From Bacteroidota bacterium (GTDB lineage: Bacteria > Bacteroidota > Bacteroidia > Chitinophagales > Chitinophagaceae), in contig JAEZAY010000231.1 in assembly GCA_023427575.1 (NCBI GenBank), positions 1 through 6,933 of the forward strand: DNA of 6,933 nt. Reading direction: 5' to 3'. Below are positions 1 through 6,483 of the stretch, piece after piece. Position numbers and translations under genes: made by a program. The notes under the pieces are model-generated. The model ran no database searches, was not told the origin of the DNA, and worked only from the letters and a program-made list of their open reading frames with translations. Each line of letters starts with the position of its first letter. The stretch's first letter is position 1.

Positions 1-1607
1 GAGATACAATTAAAATGCGCTTTTCCGAAACCTTGAAAGGTCAGGATTCCCTTTATCTCGATAACATGCGAAATGCGCAGGTAACCGATAAATACATTTT
101 AAAAGGCGATGGTGTAGAACATTGGGAGCCGCGATTTACCTATCATGGGTTCCGGTATGTGGAGGTTTCTGGTTTAAGAAACAAGCCCGATGCAAATGAT
201 TTTGAGGGAAAGGTGATTTATGATGATATCGAAACGATCGGCAGTTTCAAAACTTCCAGCGAAACCATTAACCAGATTTATAAAAGCGCCTATTGGACCA
301 TTCGCGGGAACTACCGGGGTATGCCAACCGATTGCCCGCAACGCGATGAGCGAGTAGGCTGGTTGGGCGATCGGGTTATCAGTTCCTATGGCGAGAGTTT
401 CATTTTCGATAATTCGAGGCTTTATGCAAAATGGTTAGACGATATCCAGGATGCTCAGAAAGACAATGGCAGCATTCCCGATATAGTTCCCACTTTCTGG
501 GACCGCTATGCGGATAATGTAACCTACCCAAGTGCGTTCATAATTATCCCGGAAATGCTGCGCCGCCAGTTTGGTGATAACAGAAGCATCGAAAGGCAAT
601 ATCCCGCCATGCGGAAATGGATTTTATATATGTGGAATACATATAATGAAGGCGATCTTATTTTGAAAGATAATTATGGCGACTGGTGTGTACCGCCCGA
701 ATCGCTGGATATGATCTGGTCGAACGATCCAACCCGGATCACCAATGGCGGTCTTCTTGCTTCAGCATATTATTATTATTGTTTGAACCTGATGAAACAT
801 TATGCGGATCTTTTAAACAATCCGGCCGATGCAAAAGAATACCAGGAGATAGCAAAAAAAGTTCATGCGGCTTTCAACAGTAAATTTTACAATGCCGATA
901 AAAAAGAATACGCAAACAATACCGTTACGGCAAACCTGCTCCCTTTGAGTTTTGGTCTGGCTCCGGAAGAAGACAGGGCCACCATATTTGCAAACATCCG
1001 TAGCAGGTTAAAGGATTTCGATGATCATGTTAACTCTGGAATTATCGGCGGCATGTGGCTGATGCGTGGTCTTACAGACAATGGAGCGGTTGACCTGGCT
1101 TATAAGCTCGCCACCAACCGAACATATCCAAGCTGGGGTTATATGATGGAGAAAGGCGCTACTACCATTTGGGAGCTCTGGAATGGCGATGCTGCCAATC
1201 CAATGATGAATTCAGGCAATCACCAGATGTTATTGGGCGATCTCCTCATTTGGTATTACGAAAACCTGGCTGGAATAAAATCGGATACCAGGGAAGTGGG
1301 CTTTAAAAAAGTGATCATGAATCCTGTATATCCTGAGGGACTTGATTTTGTTGAGGCCTCGCTCAATTCCAAATATGGCTTAATAAAAAGTGCCTGGAAA
1401 AAAACAGAATCGGGACTGGAATGGAATATCACCATTCCTCCAAATACAAGCGCTGAAGTGTATCTTCCCACCACCGATTCAAAAAAGGTAACTGAAAGCG
1501 GCGAAGCAATTGAACAAACTTTAAACGCCGGCGTGGGTGCCGATACAAAGGATAAAGGGGTTTTGCTGATTGGTTCCGGAACTTATAAATTTAACATAAC
1601 CAAATAG
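1..1607 (+). CDS. Alpha-L-rhamnosidase, GH78 family (5'-truncated by window edge)
   Basis: Inverting glycoside hydrolase that removes terminal alpha-L-rhamnose from plant or microbial glycans and glycosides. The frame is open to the left edge (first full codon at 3), so the ATG at 15 is internal. About 534 residues are visible; family members are often near 900, so N-terminal beta domains and any signal peptide are missing. Numbering from the ATG at 15, residues 1-52 are the end of the concanavalin-like domain (WEPRFTYHGFRYVEV). The (alpha/alpha)6 catalytic barrel runs about 75-420 and a C-terminal beta domain about 425-525. The barrel has the hallmark DCPQRDERVGWLGD at 106-119, where Glu112 fits the general acid, and GATTIWELW at 381-389, where Glu387 fits the general base. 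Both catalytic positions are intact. A periplasmic or surface location is usual but cannot be seen here. It lies 10 bases before rhaT, implying co-transcription and L-rhamnose as the product. Confidence 0.95.
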   Translation, partial: DTIKMRFSETLKGQDSLYLDNMRNAQVTDKYILKGDGVEHWEPRFTYHGFRYVEVSGLRNKPDANDFEGKVIYDDIETIGSFKTSSETINQIYKSAYWTIRGNYRGMPTDCPQRDERVGWLGDRVISSYGESFIFDNSRLYAKWLDDIQDAQKDNGSIPDIVPTFWDRYADNVTYPSAFIIIPEMLRRQFGDNRSIERQYPAMRKWILYMWNTYNEGDLILKDNYGDWCVPPESLDMIWSNDPTRITNGGLLASAYYYYCLNLMKHYADLLNNPADAKEYQEIAKKVHAAFNSKFYNADKKEYANNTVTANLLPLSFGLAPEEDRATIFANIRSRLKDFDDHVNSGIIGGMWLMRGLTDNGAVDLAYKLATNRTYPSWGYMMEKGATTIWELWNGDAANPMMNSGNHQMLLGDLLIWYYENLAGIKSDTREVGFKKVIMNPVYPEGLDFVEASLNSKYGLIKSAWKKTESGLEWNITIPPNTSAEVYLPTTDSKKVTESGEAIEQTLNAGVGADTKDKGVLLIGSGTYKFNITK

Positions 1608-1617
1608 ACGATTTTTT

Positions 1618-2709
1618 ATGCAGGCAATTCTTGGCGTATTCTACCATCTGATCGGCGGTGTGGCTTCAGGCAGCTTTTATGTTCCGTACAAAAAGGTCAG
1701 AGACTGGTCATGGGAAACCTATTGGCTTGCCGGTGGCTTGTTTTCCTGGCTCATAATTCCGCCGATCGCAGCCTGGGCAACCATTCCGGAATTTGCCAAT
1801 ATCATTTCCGAAGCGAGCTTCGATACGTTTTTCTGGACTTTCTTCTGGGGCGTGTTATGGGGCATCGGAGGTTTAATGTATGGTTTGGGGATGCGGTACC
1901 TGGGCATGTCGCTTGGGAATTCCGTTCTTCTTGGTTTCACTTCGGCCTTCGGAGCGCTGGCGCCACCCATTTACTATGATCTTGCCAATGTTTCCGGAAA
2001 GATCACCTTCACCGATCTGATCACAAGTACCTGGGGAAATGTGGTATTACTGGGCGTTCTTCTCTGCCTGATCGGAATCTTCGTTTGTGGTAAGGCGGGA
2101 TACCAGAAAGAGAATGAGGTTCCTGAAGAAAAAAAGAAAGAAAGCGTTAAGGAATTTAACCTGAAAAAAGGTCTTATTATCTGTATTCTTTCCGGTATTC
2201 TGAGCGCCGGTTTTAATTATGGTATTGAAGCGGGAGCGCCTATGGCTGATCAGGCCAATAGCCTGTGGAAAGCGGCCAACCCTACTGAATCGATCAATTT
2301 TATTTTTAAAAATAATGTGATCTACGTTGTGCTTTTATGGGGCGGCCTTGCTTCAAACCTGATCTGGTGCCTGATTCTCAGCATGCGGAACAGATCTTAT
2401 ACCGATTATACAAACCGCAAAACGCCCTTGCTGAAAAACTATCTTTTCTGCGCGCTGGCCGGCACCACCTGGTTTCTTCAGTATTTATTTTATGGGATGG
2501 GCGAAAGCAAACTGGGGAATGGTTCAAGTTCCTGGATCCTGCATATGGCATTTATTATCCTGGTAGCTAATTTCTGGGGTTTTGCCCTGAAGGAATGGAA
2601 TGGCGTCAGTAAAAGAACAAGAAACACGATTATCCTGGGAATTGCCCTTATCATCCTGGCCGTAATTGTGGTTGGATATGGTAATTCGCTGCATAATGAA
2701 GCGTTATGA
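1618..2709 (+). CDS. rhaT: L-rhamnose/proton symporter RhaT
   Basis: Inner-membrane carrier that imports L-rhamnose with protons. At 363 residues it is slightly longer than E. coli RhaT (344). It shares clear family landmarks: an N-terminus with FYHLIGGVASGSFYVPYKKV (7-26) and WSWETYW (30-36), then WGIGGLMYGLGMRYLGMS (81-98), EFNLKKGL (179-186), a segment ending WFLQYLFYGMG (285-295), SWILHMAF (305-312) and LKEWN (324-328). I count about ten hydrophobic segments, roughly at 4-22, 36-57, 69-91, 97-118, 138-159, 184-202, 233-255, 273-294, 305-323 and 335-355. A charged, probably cytoplasmic loop at 161-183 (EVPEEKKKESVKEF) is longer than in the E. coli protein. The start is supported by the conserved motif beginning at residue 7. 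No Shine-Dalgarno sequence is present; the leader reads ATTTTTTATG. It follows the rhamnosidase by 10 bases and overlaps the kinase by 4 bases. Confidence 0.96.
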   Translation: MQAILGVFYHLIGGVASGSFYVPYKKVRDWSWETYWLAGGLFSWLIIPPIAAWATIPEFANIISEASFDTFFWTFFWGVLWGIGGLMYGLGMRYLGMSLGNSVLLGFTSAFGALAPPIYYDLANVSGKITFTDLITSTWGNVVLLGVLLCLIGIFVCGKAGYQKENEVPEEKKKESVKEFNLKKGLIICILSGILSAGFNYGIEAGAPMADQANSLWKAANPTESINFIFKNNVIYVVLLWGGLASNLIWCLILSMRNRSYTDYTNRKTPLLKNYLFCALAGTTWFLQYLFYGMGESKLGNGSSSWILHMAFIILVANFWGFALKEWNGVSKRTRNTIILGIALIILAVIVVGYGNSLHNEAL

Positions 2710-4115
2710 AAACAAAGCAGTCCGTAATAGCAGTTTTTGATATTGGAAAAACAAATAAAAAGCTTTTGCTTTTTAATGAAAACTACGAGCTGGTATCGGA
2801 ACAGTCCACCGGATTTCCCGAAACAGTGGATGATGAGGGTTTCCCCTGCGAAGACCCGGAGCTTTTATGTTCCTGGATTCTGGACAATGTGCAGGCGCTG
2901 AAAGACTCGCAAACCTACCAGTTAAAGGCTGTTAATTTTTCGACCTATGGTGCTTCCCTGGTTTACGTTGATAAAGCCGGAAACCGCATCGCACCCCTTT
3001 ATAATTATCTCAAGCCGTACCCGGAAGAAATTCTGGAAAAATTTCTGGCCGAAAGGGGAATGAAGGGCAATGTTTCGGTTGATACTGCCTCACCCGTTAT
3101 GGGGAATTTGAACGCAGGTCTGCAGATCTACGCTCTTAAATATCTGAAGCCTGAATTATTCAGCAAACTGGATACGGTGCTGCATTTTCCGCAGTATCTG
3201 AGCTATCGGCTTACCGGGGAAAGATTTGCTGAAATGACCAATGTAGGATCTCATTCGCTGATGTGGAATTTCAGCAGCAGGAGCTATCATCAATGGCTAA
3301 CCGAAGAGGGGATCAGGCCATATCTGCTGCCCGTGGAAAATGGCGATAAGGCAATTGAAATGGAAGGAAGCGACCACAAGAAGCTTTTTGTGGGAATTGG
3401 GTTGCACGACAGTTCGGCCGCGATCATTCCTTACCTGCTGAGTTTTAATGAACCATTTGTAATTGTATCTACCGGAACCTGGACCATCAGCCTGAATCCT
3501 TTCAACAGCAATCTGCCTTTGAAAGAAGATCTTGAAAACGGCGGACTTAGCTACCAGACTTATAATGGCAGGCCGGTAAAAGTATCGATGCTTTTGGCTG
3601 GCCATGATCACGATCAGCAAACCCGCCGGATCGCCACCCATTTTAATCTGGATCCTGATTATTTTAAGTCGCTCTGTTATGATCCTTACTGGAATCAATA
3701 TCTGAGCAGAGATGAAGAACTGAATTCTAAAAAAACAAAATCTCCTACCGATCCATGTTGTTTTCATCTTCGGGATCAGAAAAAATTTCAGTCTGCCGAC
3801 CATGCCTACCATCAGCTGATGCTGGATATCATTGAAAGGCAGTCAAAAGTTACCCGTGCAGTATTGTGTGGCAATACCGTTCATAATATGTATGTGGATG
3901 GAGGTTTCAGCAAAAACAATATTTACATGCAATTGATGGCGAACGCGTTTCCTGAAATGAACGTGTTTTCCAGTTCCATGGTGCAGGGCACAGCCCTGGG
4001 AGCCGCCCTCGCTATTCATTCAAGCTGGAATAAAAATCCATTGCCCGCTTCACTGATTAAACTAAAACAGTGGACACGCAAGTCAGAAGCACTGAAGGGC
4101 GAAAAAATCTATTAA
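2706..4115 (+). CDS. rhaB: FGGY-family carbohydrate kinase, probable L-rhamnulokinase
   Basis: Predicted cytoplasmic ATP-dependent kinase converting L-rhamnulose to L-rhamnulose 1-phosphate, the substrate of the downstream fusion aldolase. The substrate is inferred from context. The 469 residues fit the FGGY family (E. coli RhaB is 489). Visible motifs of the ASKHA fold are the first phosphate loop DIGKTNKK (12-19), GIGLHDSSAA (230-239) with Asp235 the likely catalytic base, the second phosphate motif VSTGTWT (254-260), and the adenosine motif VDGGFSKN (397-404) followed by QGTALGAAL (427-435). The phosphate loop differs from the DLGASSGR of classical E. coli RhaB, so this belongs to another FGGY subgroup; a fuculokinase-like or other ketose kinase activity is possible. 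The start is supported because the phosphate loop begins at residue 12. The ATGA overlap with the rhaT stop suggests translational coupling. Confidence 0.87.
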   Translation: MKTKQSVIAVFDIGKTNKKLLLFNENYELVSEQSTGFPETVDDEGFPCEDPELLCSWILDNVQALKDSQTYQLKAVNFSTYGASLVYVDKAGNRIAPLYNYLKPYPEEILEKFLAERGMKGNVSVDTASPVMGNLNAGLQIYALKYLKPELFSKLDTVLHFPQYLSYRLTGERFAEMTNVGSHSLMWNFSSRSYHQWLTEEGIRPYLLPVENGDKAIEMEGSDHKKLFVGIGLHDSSAAIIPYLLSFNEPFVIVSTGTWTISLNPFNSNLPLKEDLENGGLSYQTYNGRPVKVSMLLAGHDHDQQTRRIATHFNLDPDYFKSLCYDPYWNQYLSRDEELNSKKTKSPTDPCCFHLRDQKKFQSADHAYHQLMLDIIERQSKVTRAVLCGNTVHNMYVDGGFSKNNIYMQLMANAFPEMNVFSSSMVQGTALGAALAIHSSWNKNPLPASLIKLKQWTRKSEALKGEKIY

Positions 4116-4127
4116 AACTTTACAGAA

Positions 4128-4156
4128 ATCCTGCACTTAAAAGGATAGTGCAGGAT
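4128..4156. repeat. Perfect inverted repeat after the kinase gene (10-bp arms, 9-base loop)
   Basis: ATCCTGCACT at 4128-4137 is exactly complementary to AGTGCAGGAT at 4147-4156, with TAAAAGGAT between them. It begins 12 bases after the kinase stop. It could be a hairpin that ends or stabilises the upstream transcript, but no run of T follows the right arm, so it is not a classical intrinsic terminator. It also lies just upstream of the candidate -7 element at 4178, where a regulator operator might sit. The bases GGATAG recur 10 bases apart at 4143-4148 and 4153-4158, overlapping the loop and right arm. Confidence 0.6.
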
Positions 4157-4177
4157 AGAGATCCAGGTTTCAGAAAA

Positions 4178-4185
4178 TACTTTTG
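4178..4185 (+). promoter_or_regulatory. Candidate Bacteroidota -7 promoter element for the rhaEW transcript
   Basis: TACTTTTG matches the Bacteroidota sigma-ABfr -7 consensus TAnnTTTG exactly. Transcription would then begin near 4190, leaving an untranslated leader of roughly 140 bases before the fusion gene. No clear TTG or TTTG -33 element is found at the expected distance upstream, which weakens the call; an activator-dependent promoter would be compatible with that. It lies in the only long gap of the cluster, where a second promoter would be expected. Confidence 0.4.
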
Positions 4186-4241
4186 CAAGCAGAGCAGATA
4201 AGTTAGCGGATGATTACCTGCAAGGCTATGCAAGCAGGGCA
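4184..4241 (+). repeat. Direct repeats of TGCAAGCAGRGCA in the gap before rhaEW
   Basis: TGCAAGCAGAGCA at 4184-4196 and TGCAAGCAGGGCA at 4229-4241 agree at 12 of 13 bases, 45 bases apart from start to start. A third, shorter copy, TGCAAG, begins at 4219, ten bases before the second. Spacings of 10 and 45 bases are close to whole helical turns, as would suit a DNA-binding regulator on one face of the helix, but no regulator is known here. The first copy overlaps the last bases of the candidate -7 element and the presumed transcription start. Confidence 0.45.
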
Positions 4242-4266
4242 TCCTGTTCCAATTATTTAAGGATGC
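4239..4266. repeat. Inverted repeat in the rhaEW leader (7-bp arms, 14-base loop)
   Basis: GCATCCT at 4239-4245 pairs exactly with AGGATGC at 4260-4266. The left arm also contains ATCCTG, which repeats the left arm of the repeat at 4128 and could pair instead with CAGGAT at 4151-4156 in a longer transcript. This raises the possibility of alternative leader structures, but short AT-moderate arms like these can occur by chance. Confidence 0.35.
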
Positions 4267-4301
4267 AGAAAAGCTTCAGATCTGATTTCAGAACTTTTCT
4301 G
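4266..4301. repeat. Inverted repeat just upstream of the rhaEW start (8-bp arms, 20-base loop)
   Basis: CAGAAAAG at 4266-4273 pairs exactly with CTTTTCTG at 4294-4301. The loop contains the perfect palindrome TCAGATCTGA (4276-4285). The right arm ends 27 bases before the ATG, and the sequence between is almost pure A and T, including the self-complementary AAAAAATATTTTTT (4315-4328) touching the start codon. The arrangement could shape translation initiation or act as a leader hairpin. There is no Shine-Dalgarno sequence. Confidence 0.4.
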
Positions 4302-4328
4302 TTATAAAAAAAATAAAAAATATTTTTT

Positions 4329-6449
4329 ATGAATACTATCGCGAACGGATTCAAACATGTTAGTTACCTGTGGGATGAAAAAAAAGCGGCTGAACTGGAG
4401 GGTGACGAAGTTGGACTGTTAATTTATCGTTCCAATCTGCTGGGAGCAGATTTGCGCCTGACAAATTATGGCGGTGGGAATACATCCTGTAAAGCAGTAG
4501 TAAAAGATGTACTCACCGGCAAGGATACGGAAGTGATGTGGGTGAAAGGCTCGGGGGGCGATATCGGAACCCTTAAAAGATCGGGGCTGGCGGCACTGTA
4601 CGTAGACCGTCTGCGCGGACTGAAAAATATTTACAGGGGTATTGATCAGGAAGATGAAATGGTAGAATTGTTCAACCATTGTATTTACGATCTGAACAGC
4701 AAGGCTCCTTCCATCGATACGCCCCTGCATGGGTTTCTTCCCTTTAAACATATTGATCACCTTCATCCGGATGCGGCGATTGCAATTGCGGCTGCCCGCG
4801 ACGGCAGGAAGATAACCCAGGAACTGTTTAACGGCGAGTTGGGATGGGTGGAATGGCAAAAGCCCGGATTTGATCTTGGTCTGCAACTAAAGCAATGCCT
4901 GGATGAAAACCCCGGCATTCGTGGAATTATGCTTGGCAGCCATGGTTTGTTTACCTGGGGCGACAACGCCTATGAGTGTTACCTGAACACCTTGCAGGTG
5001 GTAGAAAAATGCGCCGAATATCTGGCAGCGCATGAAGGAAAAACCAAACCCGTTTTCGGAGGTGCAAAAAGAGATTCTTTGCCCGAAGCGCAGCGGAAAA
5101 AGCAGGCTTCCAGACTGGCTCCTGTATTGCGCGGATTATGCAGCAGCAACCAGCGGATGATCGGTCATTTCACCGATGATGAAAGGGTGCTTCAATTTAT
5201 AAATTCAAACGATCTGGATCGTCTGGCGCCTTTAGGAACAAGTTGTCCGGATCATTTTCTCCGTACCAAGATCAGTCCCCTGGTATTAGACCTGGATGCG
5301 GGCGCCGATCTTTCCGATGCAGCGGCTCTGAAAGAAAAACTGACCCCGGCATTTGAAGCCTACCGGGAAATGTACACCGAATATTACAATAGCTGCCGCC
5401 ATGAAAACAGTCCGGCGATCAGGGATGCGAATCCAGTGATCATCCTTTATCCGGGCGTTGGGATGTTCAGCTTTTCAAAAGACAAGCATACAGCTAAAGT
5501 AGCTTCTGAATTCTATATTAACGCCATCAATGTAATGCGTGGATCCGAAGCCGTTAGCGAGTACACCGCCCTGCCGCGTCAGGAAGCTTTTAATATCGAA
5601 TACTGGCTGCTGGAGGAGGCGAAATTGCAACGGATGCCGAAGCCAAAATCGCTGAGTGGTAAGGTGGCGCTGGTTACAGGCAGCGCCGGCGGAATTGGTA
5701 AAGCAATTGCCAAAAAATTCGCTGAAGAAGGTGCCTGCATCGTTTTGAATGATGTGAATGAAGAAAGACTGGCTCAGGCCCTGGAAGAATTTCAGCAAAC
5801 ATTCGACAGGAATGTGGTAGTGGCCACCAGTCTGAATGTAATGGATAACGATTCTATTTTGTCGGCCTTCGATAACGCATGCCTTGCCTTTGGCGGTGTG
5901 GATATCATTGTAAACAATGCCGGAATCAGTATTTCGCGTTCCATTGCCGAACACAGCATTGAAGAATGGGACCGCCTTTATGATATCCTGGTGAAAGGAC
6001 AGTTCCTCACCTCTCAAAAGGCGGTGGAAGTAATGCGTCGCCAGGGTCTTGGCGGAGATATTATAAACATCGTCTCTAAGAATGCTGTGGTGGCTGGACC
6101 TAATAATGCAGGCTACGGATCAGCGAAAGCGGCCCAGGCCCATCTTTCACGTCTGATGGCAGCCGAACTGGGTGTGGACAATATCCGCGTGAATGCGGTT
6201 AATCCGGATGCCGTGATTGCCGACAGTAATATCTGGGCCGGTGGCTGGGCCGAAGGCCGCGCAAAAGCCTATGGCATAACCGTTGATCAGCTGCCTGCTT
6301 ATTACGCAAAAAGAACGCTGTTAAACCAGATTATTTTACCGGCCGATATCGCCAATGCATGTTATGCATTTGTAGGAGGTTTGTTATCCAAATCTACCGG
6401 TAACCAGATTAATGTGGACGGAGGCGTAGCTATGGCCTTTGTTCGTTAA
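4329..6449 (+). CDS. rhaEW: Bifunctional rhamnulose-1-phosphate aldolase / L-lactaldehyde dehydrogenase (RhaE-RhaW fusion)
   Basis: Predicted cytoplasmic enzyme. Its aldolase half splits L-rhamnulose 1-phosphate into dihydroxyacetone phosphate and L-lactaldehyde; its dehydrogenase half oxidises lactaldehyde to L-lactate. The 706 residues match the known aldolase/dehydrogenase fusion family (often named rhamnulose-phosphate aldolase/alcohol dehydrogenase). The class II aldolase domain spans about 27-235: NYGGGNTS (46-53), PSIDTPLHG (127-135), HLHPD (144-148) with His144 and His146 as likely metal ligands, and GSHGLFTWG (203-211) with His205 the likely third ligand. A linker region with LGTSCPDHFLRTK (302-314) is typical of the fusion. 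The short-chain dehydrogenase domain, about 443-706, has TGSAGGIG (450-457), Asp475 after strand 2 suggesting NAD preference, NNAG (529-532), Ser583, and YGSAK with Tyr596 and Lys600. The position usually Asn in this superfamily is Leu554. The start follows TATTTTTTATG; lactate formed here suits the next gene. Confidence 0.93.
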   Translation: MNTIANGFKHVSYLWDEKKAAELEGDEVGLLIYRSNLLGADLRLTNYGGGNTSCKAVVKDVLTGKDTEVMWVKGSGGDIGTLKRSGLAALYVDRLRGLKNIYRGIDQEDEMVELFNHCIYDLNSKAPSIDTPLHGFLPFKHIDHLHPDAAIAIAAARDGRKITQELFNGELGWVEWQKPGFDLGLQLKQCLDENPGIRGIMLGSHGLFTWGDNAYECYLNTLQVVEKCAEYLAAHEGKTKPVFGGAKRDSLPEAQRKKQASRLAPVLRGLCSSNQRMIGHFTDDERVLQFINSNDLDRLAPLGTSCPDHFLRTKISPLVLDLDAGADLSDAAALKEKLTPAFEAYREMYTEYYNSCRHENSPAIRDANPVIILYPGVGMFSFSKDKHTAKVASEFYINAINVMRGSEAVSEYTALPRQEAFNIEYWLLEEAKLQRMPKPKSLSGKVALVTGSAGGIGKAIAKKFAEEGACIVLNDVNEERLAQALEEFQQTFDRNVVVATSLNVMDNDSILSAFDNACLAFGGVDIIVNNAGISISRSIAEHSIEEWDRLYDILVKGQFLTSQKAVEVMRRQGLGGDIINIVSKNAVVAGPNNAGYGSAKAAQAHLSRLMAAELGVDNIRVNAVNPDAVIADSNIWAGGWAEGRAKAYGITVDQLPAYYAKRTLLNQIILPADIANACYAFVGGLLSKSTGNQINVDGGVAMAFVR

Positions 6450-6450
6450 T

Positions 6451-6483
6451 ATGAGTTTTTATTTCTCAATTTTGCCAATATGA
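6451..6483 (+). CDS. Possible 10-codon coupling ORF between rhaEW and the dehydrogenase gene
   Basis: An ATG one base after the rhaEW stop opens a short frame encoding MSFYFSILPI. Its TGA overlaps the ATG of the next gene (ATGA at 6480-6483). A ribosome ending rhaEW could in principle restart here and be delivered to the next start codon. No ribosome-binding sequence or conservation can be shown, so this may be a chance frame; it is listed because both junctions are tight. Confidence 0.15.
   Translation: MSFYFSILPI

Noticed and set aside
15..17. ATG at 15 as the true start of the rhamnosidase gene
   Set aside because: The frame stays open to the left edge, and the preceding codons fit the family's conserved domain, so the real start is outside the window.
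1710..1979. Open frames on both strands inside the first part of rhaT
   Set aside because: They overlap a region strongly similar to E. coli RhaT in the main frame and show no independent features.
3297..3812. 171-codon open frame on the - strand inside the kinase gene
   Set aside because: It lies fully antisense to a well-supported FGGY kinase, and its translation shows no recognisable domain; it is a shadow frame.
4128..4160. Intrinsic (rho-independent) terminator after the kinase gene
   Set aside because: The hairpin is perfect, but no T run follows, so I kept it only as an inverted repeat of unknown role.
4276..4285. TCAGATCTGA palindrome as a stand-alone operator
   Set aside because: It sits within the loop of a larger inverted repeat and is too short to support as a separate site.
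4419..4886. 155-codon open frame on the - strand inside the aldolase domain
   Set aside because: It is antisense to conserved metal-binding motifs, with no family signature; a shadow of the coding strand.
5475..6017. 180-codon open frame on the - strand inside the fusion gene
   Set aside because: It is antisense to the dehydrogenase domain, which has all main motifs in frame; its translation resembles no known family.
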